Shown here: piece by piece, positions 53,003 through 62,766 of the stretch
Layout of the letters: every line of letters begins with the position of its first letter
Position numbering within the stretch: the first letter of the stretch is position 1
Source of the DNA: Muribaculaceae bacterium
Lineage (GTDB): Bacteria; Bacteroidota; Bacteroidia; Bacteroidales; Muribaculaceae
Reading direction: 5' to 3'
Length of the DNA: 64,000 nucleotides
Assembly (NCBI GenBank): GCA_017547845.1
Contig: JAFYNZ010000045.1
Location: 1-64,000, forward strand
Notes under the pieces: generated by a model
Databases searched by the model: none
Told to the model about the DNA's origin: nothing
Seen by the model: only the letters and a program-made list of their open reading frames with translations
Made by a program: the position numbers and the translations under genes

Positions 53003-53032
53003 CAGATTCTGCCGTATGTTGTAAAAATTCAC

Positions 53033-53040
53033 TAACTTTG
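53033..53040 (+). promoter_or_regulatory. -7 box of tgt
   Basis: TAACTTTG, a perfect -7 box, 32 bases before the tgt ATG. No TTTG at the right distance was found. Confidence 0.5.
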
Positions 53041-53072
53041 TAGTCTCAAACATTTAGCAGAGACAGATTATC

Positions 53073-54203
53073 ATGGAATATAAGTTGCAAGCCACTGCCC
53101 CAAATAGTGAAGCACGTGCCGGTGTCATTACTACTGACCACGGCGAAATCCTCACACCTATATTTATGCCGGTCGGCACACTCGGTTCGGTCAAAGGTAT
53201 TCACACTCGCGAAATTCGCGACGACATCAAGGCTCAAATCATCCTTGGCAATACATATCACTTGTATCTTCGTCCCGGTACGGATATCCTTGAGAAAGCA
53301 GGTGGTCTACACAAATTCAATGGTTGGGAACGCCCTATCCTCACCGATAGTGGTGGCTTCCAAGTCTTCTCTCTATCAGGCAATCGCAAACTCAAGGAAG
53401 AGGGTGCATATTTCCGCAGTCACATCGACGGAAGCAAGCACTTATTCACTCCGGAAGGAGTTGTCGACATCCAACGCTCTATCGGTGCAGACATCATGAT
53501 GGCACTCGACGAGTGTCCTCCCGGCACAGCCGACTTCGACTATGCTAAGAAATCACTCGGTTTGACACACCGTTGGCTCAAACGCGGTTGGGATAGATTT
53601 AATGCCACAGAAGGCAAATATGGTTATCGACAGACATTCTTTCCAATCGTCCAAGGTTGTGTCTATCCTGAGTTGAGACGTGAATCTGCCAAATTCGTGA
53701 CTGACCTCGGAGCTGAAGGCAATGCTATCGGTGGTCTTGCAGTAGGTGAACCTACTGAGCAAATGTATGACATGATTGAAGTAGTCAACGAAATCCTCCC
53801 TAAAGACAAGCCACGCTATCTCATGGGTGTCGGCACTCCTGCCAATATCCTTGAAGCTATTGATCGCGGTGTCGACATGATGGACTGCGTAATGCCTACT
53901 CGCAACGGTCGTAACGGCATGATTTTCACTCGCAACGGCATCATGAACATGCGCAATAAGAAATGGGCTGACGACTTCGCTCCGTTGGACGAAGGTGGTG
54001 CAGCATGGGTAGACGAAGTTTACTCAAGAGCCTACGTTCGTCACTTGTTTGTCACCCAAGAATTACTTGCAATGCAGATTGCATCTATCCACAATCTTGC
54101 TTTCTATCTTTGGCTCGTAGGCGAAGCTCGCAAGCACATCATCGAAGGCGACTTCAAGGCTTGGAAGACAGAAATGGTGCAACGTGTCACTCAACGTCTA
54201 TAA
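53073..54203 (+). CDS. tgt: Queuine tRNA-ribosyltransferase
   Basis: 376 residues, typical of bacterial Tgt. It has FMPVGTLGSVKG, ILGNTYHLYLRPG, the substrate-binding LTDSGGFQVFSL, GGLAVGEP and the nucleophile region MMDCVMPTRNGRNG. It exchanges G34 for preQ1 in tRNAs with GUN anticodons. The usual structural zinc site (CxCxxC near the C-terminus) is missing: where relatives have DPECDCYTC, this protein has DEGGAAWVDE before YSRAYVRHL. The downstream LptF/G-type gene starts 17 bases later and is likely co-transcribed. Confidence 0.93.
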   Translation: MEYKLQATAPNSEARAGVITTDHGEILTPIFMPVGTLGSVKGIHTREIRDDIKAQIILGNTYHLYLRPGTDILEKAGGLHKFNGWERPILTDSGGFQVFSLSGNRKLKEEGAYFRSHIDGSKHLFTPEGVVDIQRSIGADIMMALDECPPGTADFDYAKKSLGLTHRWLKRGWDRFNATEGKYGYRQTFFPIVQGCVYPELRRESAKFVTDLGAEGNAIGGLAVGEPTEQMYDMIEVVNEILPKDKPRYLMGVGTPANILEAIDRGVDMMDCVMPTRNGRNGMIFTRNGIMNMRNKKWADDFAPLDEGGAAWVDEVYSRAYVRHLFVTQELLAMQIASIHNLAFYLWLVGEARKHIIEGDFKAWKTEMVQRVTQRL

Positions 54204-54219
54204 CCATAATACACTCACA

Positions 54220-55545
54220 ATGCGTTGTCGTATCTGCAACATATTCAAACGTAAAGCAAAAGACATCTCATCTCCGACAATTCAGTCGACAGAAGAGACG
54301 TCGGTCATTGATGTGCCTCAAATCACCGAAGAAGGCATCGGCATAGATGACACAATCATGCCTAATTCGAATATCGAGCAGACAGTCAATCAGGACGCAC
54401 CATCAGACACCACCGACAACAACAAACCAAAAGTCGAAAAGACACCTCTCAAGGACAAGGTATTTAGATTCCTCAGACTCAAGAAGCTCGACCAATACAT
54501 TCTAAAGAAATTTCTCGGCACATATTTCTTTGCAATCCTGCTGTTTTTGGCAATCGTAGTGATGTTTGACATCAATGAGAAGCTTGATGCGTTCCTAAGT
54601 GCACCTCTCAAGGAGACAGTATTCGACTACTTCTTCAACTTCCTACCCTACTTTGCCAACCAATTCTCCCCTCTCTTTGTCTTCATATCAGTCATCTTCT
54701 TCACCTCAAAGATGGCAGGAAACTCGGAGATAATTGCCATTCTATCAAGTGGCGTAAGTTTCCGACGACTACTCCGCCCATACATGATAGGCGCTACAGT
54801 CATCGCGGCTATCACATTTGTGATGAGCAACTATATTATTCCGCCTACCAATGTCGACCGTATTAACTACACCAACAAATATGTCAAGAACAAAAAGGTG
54901 GATATCGGCACCAACATCCAGTTGATGGTCGAGCCGGGAGTCGTTGCCTACATGGCTCGATACGACGCTCCATCTAAAATGAGCTACCGATTTTCACTTG
55001 ATAAATTTGAAGGCAAAAAACTTGTGTCGCGCCTCACTGCCCAATCAGCATCCTACGACACACTCTACAACTGGAAGATACGCGACTATATGATACGCGA
55101 TTTCAACGGCATGAAAGAAAGCGTGCGACGAGGTTCAAGCATGGACACCATCATCCCTATCGAGCCACGCGACTTCATCATATCCAAAAACGACCAAGAG
55201 ACGCTGACCACACCCGAGCTTACAGAATACATCGAGAAGCAACGTATGCGTGGCGTCGCCAACATCAAAGCATTTGAGATTGAGAAAGAGAAGCGCTACG
55301 CCAACACTGCAGCCGCATTCATTCTCACCCTGATCGGTATGGCACTCTCGTCACGCAAAGTCAAAGGAGGTATGGGCATCAACATCGGTATCGGTCTATT
55401 ACTCAGCTTCAGCTACATCTTATTCTCGACCGTTACATCATCGTTTGCCATCTCCGGGGCGACAACACCATTTATCGCAATGTGGATTCCAAACGTCATA
55501 TACCTAATAATAGGCATAATCCTCTACAAGCGAGCATCTATGTAA
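54220..55545 (+). CDS. LptF/LptG-family permease
   Basis: 441 residues from the ATG at 54220; an in-frame GTG at 54184 overlaps tgt and is less likely. After a polar N-terminal extension of about 85 residues, the YjgP/YjgQ domain begins (LKKLDQYILKKFLGTYFFAI) with six membrane helices and a periplasmic jellyroll. It belongs to the lipopolysaccharide export permease family; F or G cannot be told apart here. Bacteroidota genomes often pair tgt with this gene. Confidence 0.87.
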   Translation: MRCRICNIFKRKAKDISSPTIQSTEETSVIDVPQITEEGIGIDDTIMPNSNIEQTVNQDAPSDTTDNNKPKVEKTPLKDKVFRFLRLKKLDQYILKKFLGTYFFAILLFLAIVVMFDINEKLDAFLSAPLKETVFDYFFNFLPYFANQFSPLFVFISVIFFTSKMAGNSEIIAILSSGVSFRRLLRPYMIGATVIAAITFVMSNYIIPPTNVDRINYTNKYVKNKKVDIGTNIQLMVEPGVVAYMARYDAPSKMSYRFSLDKFEGKKLVSRLTAQSASYDTLYNWKIRDYMIRDFNGMKESVRRGSSMDTIIPIEPRDFIISKNDQETLTTPELTEYIEKQRMRGVANIKAFEIEKEKRYANTAAAFILTLIGMALSSRKVKGGMGINIGIGLLLSFSYILFSTVTSSFAISGATTPFIAMWIPNVIYLIIGIILYKRASM

Positions 55546-55861
55546 CTCCCCTATCAGGCATTACAACCTATTATATACACAATCATATAGTAGATATCAC
55601 CGGGACAATAATGCCGTTAGACGATACATGCTACGACTTGCCCACGCACATTCAAAGTGCAAAAAACGATGGTGCTGAGTAAAAATCACAAAAAGGTCGC
55701 AAAAAGATTTGGTAGATAGCAAAAAAAGTAGTAACTTTGCACCTGTTTTGTGGCACATCCTGTAAAGTCGCTGAAAATGATGCAGTTAGCGATGATATGA
55801 GAACTGAGATGGCGGCCACACAACACTTAAAGAAATTTAATTCAATAATTAAAAAACAGCC
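55546..55861. other. Intergenic region with rpmB promoter and leader
   Basis: It holds no gene. The rpmB promoter is at 55708-55739. The predicted leader of about 115 bases contains a small stem TCGCTG/CAGTTAGCGA near 55770-55795. Nothing else was recognised in the first 150 bases. Confidence 0.5.
55708..55739 (+). promoter_or_regulatory. Promoter of rpmB-rpmG-DUF4295
   Basis: TTTG (55708-55711), exactly 20 bases, then TAACTTTG (55732-55739): a perfect match. Confidence 0.85.
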
Positions 55862-56125
55862 ATGTCAAAAATTTGTCAAATCACAGGCAAGACAGCGATG
55901 ACAGGAAACAATGTTTCTCACTCTAAGCGTCGCACTAAACGCAAATTCCAAGTGAATTTGTTTACTAAGAAATTCTACTGGGTAGAAGAAGATTTGTGGA
56001 TTTTGTTGAACGTTTCAGCTAACGGTCTTCGCACAATCAACAAAATCGGTCTCAATGCAGCTCTTAAGCAAGCAGAAGCAAAGGGATACATCGATTTCAG
56101 AGATATCAAAGTATTATCATTTTAA
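55862..56125 (+). CDS. rpmB: 50S ribosomal protein L28
   Basis: 87 residues of the Bacteroidota L28 type: [20 protein letters not shown], then [12 protein letters not shown], and [14 protein letters not shown] at the end. First gene of a three-gene unit with rpmG (23 bases away) and a DUF4295 gene. Confidence 0.96.
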   Translation: MSKICQITGKTAMTGNNVSHSKRRTKRKFQVNLFTKKFYWVEEDLWILLNVSANGLRTINKIGLNAALKQAEAKGYIDFRDIKVLSF

Positions 56126-56148
56126 TGTAATAAACGCAAGGTAAAACT

Positions 56149-56337
56149 ATGGCAAAGAAAGCTAAAGGTAATAGAGTTCAAGTAATCCTTGAGTGCACTG
56201 AACACAAGGCAAGCGGTATGCCCGGTACATCTCGCTATATTACTACAAAGAATAGAAAGAACACTACCGAGAGAATGGAGTTGAAGAAATACAACCCTAT
56301 TTTGAAGAAATACACTATTCACAAAGAAATTAAATAA
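56149..56337 (+). CDS. rpmG: 50S ribosomal protein L33
   Basis: 62 residues. The sequence [20 protein letters not shown], then [20 protein letters not shown] and [16 protein letters not shown] is typical L33. It lacks the zinc Cys pairs of the C+ form and is the C- form. Confidence 0.96.
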   Translation: MAKKAKGNRVQVILECTEHKASGMPGTSRYITTKNRKNTTERMELKKYNPILKKYTIHKEIK

Positions 56338-56349
56338 TAATACTCAACT

Positions 56350-56499
56350 ATGGCAAAGAAAACCGTCGCATCGTTGCAGAAAGGTGAAGGTCGTACTTAT
56401 AGCAAGGTGATCATCATGGAGAAATCTCCTAAGACTGGTGCTTACATCTTCAAAGAGGAAATGGTTCCTAACGATGCAGTGCAAGCAGCACTTAAATAA
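56350..56499 (+). CDS. DUF4295 small ribosome-cluster protein
   Basis: 49 residues, starting MAKKTVASLQKGEGRTYSKV and ending VPNDAVQAALK. It lies 12 bases after rpmG and is followed by a terminator, the invariant L28-L33-DUF4295 order in Bacteroidota. Small, basic and likely ribosome-associated (inference from context). Confidence 0.92.
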   Translation: MAKKTVASLQKGEGRTYSKVIIMEKSPKTGAYIFKEEMVPNDAVQAALK

Positions 56500-56530
56500 T
56501 AACGCTTACTATATTTATCTCTAATACACG

Positions 56531-56567
56531 GAAGTCTTGTTCTCAGAGCAAGACTTCTTTCTTTTTA
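56531..56567 (+). terminator. Terminator of the L28-L33-DUF4295 unit
   Basis: GAAGTCTTG (56531-56539) and CAAGACTTC (56549-56557), followed by TTTCTTTTT. Confidence 0.88.
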
Positions 56568-56641
56568 TGTCTCCCCCACTCAAAACCGACACCTATTGAG
56601 CGACAATCAGAAACATATTTTTATCGAAAAACAACAAAATA

Positions 56642-56673
56642 TTTGCGTTATCAAAATATTTTATCTATCTTTG
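56642..56673 (+). promoter_or_regulatory. Promoter of the DUF2975-XRE pair
   Basis: TTTG (56642-56645), 20 bases, then TATCTTTG (56666-56673), a perfect match. It overlaps the spurious upstream extension of the DUF2975 frame, which supports the ATG at 56709. Confidence 0.82.
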
Positions 56674-56708
56674 CGACAAATAAATCATATATCTTAATAT
56701 TTCATCAG

Positions 56709-57380
56709 ATGAAAAAAGTAATCAACATATTATGCGTTGCCATTATCAGTGTGATTTTGGCCTCTATTATCTTGCCCACCTACCAGTTTGGCTATTACTT
56801 CGGCGCAGGTCTCAACCAAGGTCTGCAGGCAGTAGAAGGAGACTCATTGTCGGGCAAAACTCTTGAAGAAAACACACCTTTGGCATTGGCGTTCACTCCT
56901 TCAATCGAAAAGATTACCAACGCTCCCGACTCTCTTCTCGACACCACAAATGGCAACGTTCTCCAATTCACTATCAACAAAGGATCTATCTTCGTACCCA
57001 ACGAAATGGTCCCACAGTCATATAGCATCGTCAACTTCATCTGTGGGCTGATAATATTGGCTATCGTAGTAATAACGATAATCAAATTTATCCGACTAAT
57101 CAACAACATCAATCGCAACAAAGTGTTCGAACGTTGCAACGTCAAACTACTACGCCAACTCGGAATCCTAATGCTATCGCTCGCATTAGTCAACATCATA
57201 TCGGGCGTTTATGGAGAAATCATCGTTGCCAGACTTCCATACGAACTATCAGGTTACACCTATAGTTACTATTGGCAACTTCCATGGGGACACATCCTCA
57301 TCGGATTGGTTTCACTCCTTATGGCACAAATCTGGGCTAAAGGTATCCAAATGAGAGAAGAACAAGAATTGACAATCTAA
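56709..57380 (+). CDS. DUF2975 membrane protein
   Basis: 223 residues from the ATG at 56709. Four membrane segments are visible: residues 5-25, about 110-135 (FICGLIILAIVVITIIKFIR), about 152-172 and about 195-213. DUF2975 proteins are typically encoded next to a small XRE regulator, as here, 12 bases downstream. The role is unknown; a membrane sensor acting on the regulator is a plausible guess. Confidence 0.8.
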   Translation: MKKVINILCVAIISVILASIILPTYQFGYYFGAGLNQGLQAVEGDSLSGKTLEENTPLALAFTPSIEKITNAPDSLLDTTNGNVLQFTINKGSIFVPNEMVPQSYSIVNFICGLIILAIVVITIIKFIRLINNINRNKVFERCNVKLLRQLGILMLSLALVNIISGVYGEIIVARLPYELSGYTYSYYWQLPWGHILIGLVSLLMAQIWAKGIQMREEQELTI

Positions 57381-57392
57381 ACTGTTGACATC

Positions 57393-57629
57393 ATGCCAAT
57401 TATAGTAAACTTAGACGTGATGATGGCTAAACGAAAGATCTCCCTCGGAGAACTTGCCGAAAGAATGCAAATCACCCCTTCCAACCTCTCAATTCTAAAG
57501 ACAGGCAAGGCCAAAGCCATCAGATTCTCAACACTGAATGCAATCTGTCGACAACTTGATTGCCAACCGGGCGACATCCTCGAATATCGTCCTCCTATGC
57601 CGGGCGAAGAAGAAGACGACGCCGACTAA
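57393..57629 (+). CDS. XRE-family transcriptional regulator
   Basis: 78 residues, nearly all helix-turn-helix: VNLDVMMAKRKISLGELAER, then ITPSNLSILKTGKAKAIRFS, TLNAICRQLDCQPGDILEY. This is the short YozG-like class partnered with DUF2975. It probably autoregulates the pair through the promoter at 56642-56673 (inference). Confidence 0.88.
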   Translation: MPIIVNLDVMMAKRKISLGELAERMQITPSNLSILKTGKAKAIRFSTLNAICRQLDCQPGDILEYRPPMPGEEEDDAD

Positions 57630-57680
57630 CAAATAAGACAACAACAATACTAAACATTAATAATTTAAACTATTTAAAAA

Positions 57681-59726
57681 ATGAAACTATTCAAATCAGC
57701 TCTTTTGGCACTCGCTGCACTTTGTGCAGGCACTTCTGCCAATGCTACAGAGCACATGAAGAGTCTCAACCCGGATTTCTTTGACAAGACTACATCTGCT
57801 GGTGAAGACTTCTACAAGCATGTCAACCAAGGTTGGATGGATGCTAATCCATTGACACCGGAGTATTCACGCTATGGTCAGTTTAACATCCTTACTGACT
57901 CAAGCAACAACCGTATCAAAAACATCGTACTAAACCTCGCTGCAAGCAACCCTGAAAAGGGCTCTATCGCATACAAAGTAGCAACTATCTATGAGCAAGC
58001 TATGGACAGCGTTCGCCGTAACCGCGAAGGTGCAGAACCTATCAAAGCAGACCTCAAGAAAATTGAAAGCACTACTCACGAAGGCATGAACGACCTTCTT
58101 CTTTGGCTCCACGCCAACTATGCAAGCCCATTCTTCGGTGCCGGTCCTATGGAAGACCTTGGCAATAGCAAGGTATATGCTATGTACGTATCAAGCGGTG
58201 GCATGACTCTCGGTGACCGCGACTATTATCTCGCCAACGACTCTCGCAACAAAGAAGTGCGTGAAGCCTATAAGAAACTTATCATCGACAACATGCGTCT
58301 CGCCGGCTACTCTAAAAAAGATGCCAACCGTATCATGAAGAACGTCATGAAGATCGAAACTGCTCTCGCCGACTCTGCTTGGACTCGCGAACAAAGCCGC
58401 AACCTCCCTGCAATGTACAACGTGCGCACATTCGCTCAACTCAAAGAGATGTACAACAACATCCCTTGGGATCGTTTCTTCATCGAAACTATGGGTATCG
58501 AAAGCCCTGAGACTGTAATCGTAACTGAACTCAGCTCTGTGGCTCAAGCCAACAACCTTATCGGCACACTCACAGATCGTGAAATCAAGGACTACTACCT
58601 TTGGCAATACGTACGCCAAGCTGCCGGCAAACTCAGCGACGACTTCGCTGACGCTGCTTTCGAATTCAATAAGGTTATGAGCGGCGTAGCTGCTAAGCAA
58701 CCTCGTTGGAAACATGCTTTGGCTACAGCAGAAGGTCTTATGGGTGAAGCTATCGGTCAACTCTATGTTGAAAAATACTTCCCAGAATCATCTAAGCAAT
58801 ACATGCTCGAAATGGTGGAAAACCTCCGCAATGCACTCGGCAAGCACATCATCGAACTCCCATGGATGAGCAGCGAAACCAAGCTCAAAGCTATCCAAAA
58901 GCTTAGCGCATTCACTGTGAAGATCGGTTACCCTGACCAATGGAAAGACTACAGCACTATGGAGATCGACCCATCTCTTTCATTCTACGAAAACTGTCAC
59001 AACGCTTCAATGTGGCACCAAAAAGACCTCCTCTCTAAGTGGGGCAAGCCGGTAGACAAATCAGAATGGGGCATGACTCCACAAACTGTAAACGCTTACT
59101 ACAGCCCATTGGCTAACGAAATCGTATTCCCCGCAGGTATCCTTCAAGCACCATTCTTTGATGCTGAATCAAGCGATGCTGAAAACTATGGTGGTATCGG
59201 TGTGGTTATCGGTCACGAAATGATCCACGGCTTCGACGACCAAGGTTGCAACTTCGACGCAGAAGGCAACATGAAGAACTGGTGGACAGAAGAAGATGCT
59301 AAGGCATTCAAAGAGTTGACACAAGTGCTCGTTGACCAATTCAACGAAGTAGAAATCCTTCCTGGTCTCTTTGCTAACGGTACATACACTCTCGGCGAAA
59401 ACATCGCTGACCAAGGTGGTCTCCGCGTGTCAATGACTGCGTTCCTTGACTCTCAAAAGAATAAGGGTGTAGACATCAACAGCGAAGATGCTAAGATTGA
59501 AGGCTATACTCCTATCCAAGTGTTCTACATGAACTACGCTAACCTTTGGGCACAAAACATCCGTGAAGCTGAAATCCGTTCACTCACATCTGGTGACGTT
59601 CACTCACTCGGTATCAACCGCGTTAACGTAACACTCAAGAACATTCAGCCATTCATCGATGCATTCGGCATCAAAGAAGGCGACAAGATGTTCCGTCCAC
59701 AAAGCGAACAAGTAATCATCTGGTAA
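57681..59726 (+). CDS. pepO: Secreted M13 (neprilysin-type) metallopeptidase
   Basis: 681 residues, full length for the family. A signal peptide (MKLFKSALLALAALCAGTSA, then NA) is followed by the M13 N-domain (FYKHVNQGWMDANPL). The catalytic zinc motif HEMIH is at about residue 512 and the third ligand lies in ENIADQGG near 573, with a C-terminal end EQVIIW. There is no lipobox, so it is periplasmic or secreted. It cleaves peptides up to a few dozen residues. A strong hairpin follows the stop. Confidence 0.93.
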   Translation: MKLFKSALLALAALCAGTSANATEHMKSLNPDFFDKTTSAGEDFYKHVNQGWMDANPLTPEYSRYGQFNILTDSSNNRIKNIVLNLAASNPEKGSIAYKVATIYEQAMDSVRRNREGAEPIKADLKKIESTTHEGMNDLLLWLHANYASPFFGAGPMEDLGNSKVYAMYVSSGGMTLGDRDYYLANDSRNKEVREAYKKLIIDNMRLAGYSKKDANRIMKNVMKIETALADSAWTREQSRNLPAMYNVRTFAQLKEMYNNIPWDRFFIETMGIESPETVIVTELSSVAQANNLIGTLTDREIKDYYLWQYVRQAAGKLSDDFADAAFEFNKVMSGVAAKQPRWKHALATAEGLMGEAIGQLYVEKYFPESSKQYMLEMVENLRNALGKHIIELPWMSSETKLKAIQKLSAFTVKIGYPDQWKDYSTMEIDPSLSFYENCHNASMWHQKDLLSKWGKPVDKSEWGMTPQTVNAYYSPLANEIVFPAGILQAPFFDAESSDAENYGGIGVVIGHEMIHGFDDQGCNFDAEGNMKNWWTEEDAKAFKELTQVLVDQFNEVEILPGLFANGTYTLGENIADQGGLRVSMTAFLDSQKNKGVDINSEDAKIEGYTPIQVFYMNYANLWAQNIREAEIRSLTSGDVHSLGINRVNVTLKNIQPFIDAFGIKEGDKMFRPQSEQVIIW

Positions 59727-59752
59727 TACAACACATTCCGGATTGACAATAA

Positions 59753-59790
59753 CGACGAGAGTTCGCTCATCAACGAGCGGATTCTCGTTG
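59753..59790 (+). terminator. Long hairpin after the M13 peptidase gene
   Basis: Bases 59753-59768 can pair with 59775-59790 over 16 positions, counting G-U pairs, around loop ATCAAC. The following sequence is CTATTATACG, without a T run, so it may stabilise the mRNA 3' end rather than terminate. Confidence 0.6.
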
Positions 59791-59882
59791 CTATTATACG
59801 CCACATTCAACAACCGATACTCAAGTTTTGACATTTAAGTATTATTAACCACAATTTATCTCTCAACTCGTATTACTGAAGC

Positions 59883-59913
59883 ATTGAAAATTGCAAATTT
59901 TGTTGTACCTTTG
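59883..59913 (+). promoter_or_regulatory. Promoter of lon
   Basis: ATTG (59883-59886), 19 bases, then TACCTTTG (59906-59913). The ATG lies 33 bases downstream. I saw no heat-shock operator such as a CIRCE-like inverted repeat. Confidence 0.62.
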
Positions 59914-59946
59914 TGAGAATTTTTTGAAAATCATTATTAGTACATT

Positions 59947-62397
59947 ATGAATGACATTATAAATGACAATCTCTTTGACTCAAGTGAATGCAAAGTCTCT
60001 ATCGGACCTATCATTACAGAAATCAGAGATGTCGACGATTTTGAACAATACCAACCCGACTTTAATAGTATTCCCCTACTCCCACTCCGTGAAGTCGTAT
60101 TGTTTCCGGGTGTCACAACACCGATTGCAGTAGGAAGAGAAGCAACGTTGGCATTAGTCAACCAAGCTTATCGCAATAAACAGACTATCTGTACAGTCAC
60201 ACAACGTGACTCAAGCGTCGAACACCCTACACAAGACGACCTATTCGAAGTCGGAGCGACTGCCACTATCCTTAAAGTCCTCGAAATGCCTGATGGTACG
60301 ACCAATGTCATCCTTCAGGTTAAGGAACTCATACACCTTGACGAAGTCGTTCAATCCGAGCCTTACCTTCGTGCCCGCGTGAGCAAAATCGAAGAGGTGA
60401 TTCCGGTCGATAGCGACAAGGAGATGGCTGCTGTGATTATCGCAATGAAGGAAGTCTTCGGACGTATGCTCGCATCGTTTGGTGAGCAAGAAACGCAAGA
60501 AATCAAGTTCGCAATCAAAAACATTGAGAACCCACTCTTCCTCATCAACTTCATTTGCGTCAATTCCCCACTTGACACCAACATTAAGCAAGCTCTTCTC
60601 GAAGAGACCAACCTCAAGGAACGTGCAATGCTCTTGACTCATCATCTTGACACCGCATGCCAATTGATGGAGATTAAGGCCAACATCCAGTCGCGTACAC
60701 GCGAAGACATCACTCAGCAGCAACGCGAGCACTTCCTCCATCAGCAGATGCGTGCCATCCAAGACGAGTTGGGAGGCTCAGTTGAAGAGCAAGAGATCGA
60801 CGAACTACGTGCAAGAGGAGAGCAAATGGAATGGCCAGAATATGCACAGAAGCACTTCGATAAAGAATTGCGTAAACTTGAGCGTTATAATCCTCAATCA
60901 CCCGACTACTCTATCCAATTCACATATATCGAAACTCTTCTCGGATTGCCTTGGGACAAAACCACCAAGAGCAAAGTCTCTATACCAAAAGTCGAAAAGA
61001 CACTCAATCGCGACCACTATGGTCTTGAGAATGTAAAGGAACGCATCATTGAGCACATGGCAGTCCTACAATTGCGTGGCGACATGAAAGCTCCTATCAT
61101 CTGCCTTTATGGTCCTCCAGGTGTGGGTAAAACATCACTCGGTCGCTCTATAGCAGATGCTATCGGTCGTGAATATGCTCGCATCTCATTGGGTGGATTG
61201 CACGATGAGTCGGAAATCCGTGGTCACCGCAAGACATATATCGGTGCAATGCCCGGTCGTATCATCTCTGCGATGTCAAAGGTCAACTCTTCCAATCCTG
61301 TTATCGTCCTCGATGAAATCGACAAGATCGGTAAAGACTTCAAAGGCGACCCATCGACAGCGTTGCTTGAAGTACTTGACCCGGAACAAAACTGCAAGTT
61401 CCACGACAACTACATCGATGTCGACTACGACCTTTCGAAAGCTATGTTTATCGCGACAGCCAACGATCTCAGCACCATCTCACGACCACTGCTCGACCGT
61501 ATGGAAATCATCGAAATCAGTAGCTACATCTCTGAAGAGAAGATAGAGATTGCACGTCGTCACCTTGTGCCAAAACTCCTCGAAGAGCATGGATTTGAGA
61601 AGAAAGAGATAGAGTTTCACAAGTCGGCATTGACAAAGATTGTTGACTACTACACACGCGAGTCGGGCGTACGTCGTCTTGAGAAAAAGATTGCCAAAGT
61701 ATTGCGCAAAATTGCTCGCCTCAAAGCATCAGGAAAGGAATACCCTACCCTCATCAAGGCCGACAATCTCAAAGAGTTGTTGGGACCGGAAGAGGTAAAT
61801 CCGGACATGTATGAAAACAATGATTACGCCGGCGTGGTCACAGGCCTTGCTTGGACACAAGTCGGAGGCGATATACTTTTCATCGAGTCATCTATCTCAA
61901 AAGGTAAAGGCGACAAACTCACGCTCACAGGCAACCTTGGGGATGTGATGAAGGAGTCTGCTATGATTGCAATCCAATATCTCAAAGCCAACGGTTTCCA
62001 ATTCAGCATCAACTCTGAGTTATTTGAGAAATACGATATCCATATCCACGTTCCGGAAGGTGCAATCCCTAAAGATGGCCCATCGGCCGGCGTGACAATG
62101 GTGACATCTATCGCCTCGCTTTTGACACAGCGCAAAGTACGCTCAAAGATTGCAATGACAGGTGAAATCACGCTTCGTGGCAAGGTGCTACCGGTCGGTG
62201 GTATCAAAGAAAAAATCCTTGCGGCCAAACGTGCGGGCATCACCGACATTTTGCTTTGTGCACTCAATCGTAAGGACATAGAAGAAATCGATGAAAAATA
62301 CCTCAAAGGTCTTACATTCCACTATGTCAACACAATCCGCGAAGTGCTTGACTTCGCCTTATTGGACGAAAAGGTCGACAACCCATTGACTCTTTAG
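59947..62397 (+). CDS. lon: ATP-dependent protease Lon
   Basis: 816 residues: an N-terminal substrate domain starting about residue 40 (IPLLPLREVVLFPGVTTPIA), an AAA module with Walker A GPPGVGKTS (near 389) and a protease domain with catalytic Ser713 in KDGPSAG and Lys756 in GGIKEK. The first 35 residues are an extension that varies in this phylum. It degrades damaged and regulatory proteins in the cytosol. Confidence 0.96.
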   Translation: MNDIINDNLFDSSECKVSIGPIITEIRDVDDFEQYQPDFNSIPLLPLREVVLFPGVTTPIAVGREATLALVNQAYRNKQTICTVTQRDSSVEHPTQDDLFEVGATATILKVLEMPDGTTNVILQVKELIHLDEVVQSEPYLRARVSKIEEVIPVDSDKEMAAVIIAMKEVFGRMLASFGEQETQEIKFAIKNIENPLFLINFICVNSPLDTNIKQALLEETNLKERAMLLTHHLDTACQLMEIKANIQSRTREDITQQQREHFLHQQMRAIQDELGGSVEEQEIDELRARGEQMEWPEYAQKHFDKELRKLERYNPQSPDYSIQFTYIETLLGLPWDKTTKSKVSIPKVEKTLNRDHYGLENVKERIIEHMAVLQLRGDMKAPIICLYGPPGVGKTSLGRSIADAIGREYARISLGGLHDESEIRGHRKTYIGAMPGRIISAMSKVNSSNPVIVLDEIDKIGKDFKGDPSTALLEVLDPEQNCKFHDNYIDVDYDLSKAMFIATANDLSTISRPLLDRMEIIEISSYISEEKIEIARRHLVPKLLEEHGFEKKEIEFHKSALTKIVDYYTRESGVRRLEKKIAKVLRKIARLKASGKEYPTLIKADNLKELLGPEEVNPDMYENNDYAGVVTGLAWTQVGGDILFIESSISKGKGDKLTLTGNLGDVMKESAMIAIQYLKANGFQFSINSELFEKYDIHIHVPEGAIPKDGPSAGVTMVTSIASLLTQRKVRSKIAMTGEITLRGKVLPVGGIKEKILAAKRAGITDILLCALNRKDIEEIDEKYLKGLTFHYVNTIREVLDFALLDEKVDNPLTL

Positions 62398-62518
62398 GGA
62401 ACTTCTTAAACCCCCTTTAATAATAGAACTATCAGACTCTAATCTATATGGGGATCTATAACAACTTGTAGGTCCCCTCCTGACAAAACATTTATAGAAC
62501 CATAAAATAGTATTACTT

Positions 62519-62716
62519 ATGAGTATTTTTGACTTTCTATTTGGCGACGACAACGAGGAAAACTCTCCGCGTGATTGGGACCATAGCGTGTTTGACGACG
62601 ACAGATTTCGCAATCGCGACAGTGGTAACTGGGTAGATTGGGAAGACGTTTCGACAGGTGACAATGACACCGACGGTTTCGAACACCCCAACTTCGACGA
62701 AGACGGCGACTGGTAA
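62519..62716 (+). CDS. Very acidic 65-residue protein
   Basis: 65 residues with 22 Asp or Glu, four Arg and no Lys, plus several Trp and Phe. It begins MSIFDFLFGDDNEE and ends NFDEDGDW. There is no signal peptide. No family recognised. It is kept as a gene because it has an ATG, a coherent composition and a strong terminator 50 bases after its stop. Its acidic, aromatic nature would suit a DNA mimic or a protein-binding adaptor, but that is speculation. Confidence 0.5.
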   Translation: MSIFDFLFGDDNEENSPRDWDHSVFDDDRFRNRDSGNWVDWEDVSTGDNDTDGFEHPNFDEDGDW

Positions 62717-62766
62717 CTCTTCGATTATAAACAAGACATCGTCGCATAAAAACTAAGACATCGATT

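Noticed and set aside
62450..62477. GGGGATCTA/TAGGTCCCC hairpin after lon as a terminator
   Set aside because: The stem has a G-U pair and no T run follows, so I did not call it.
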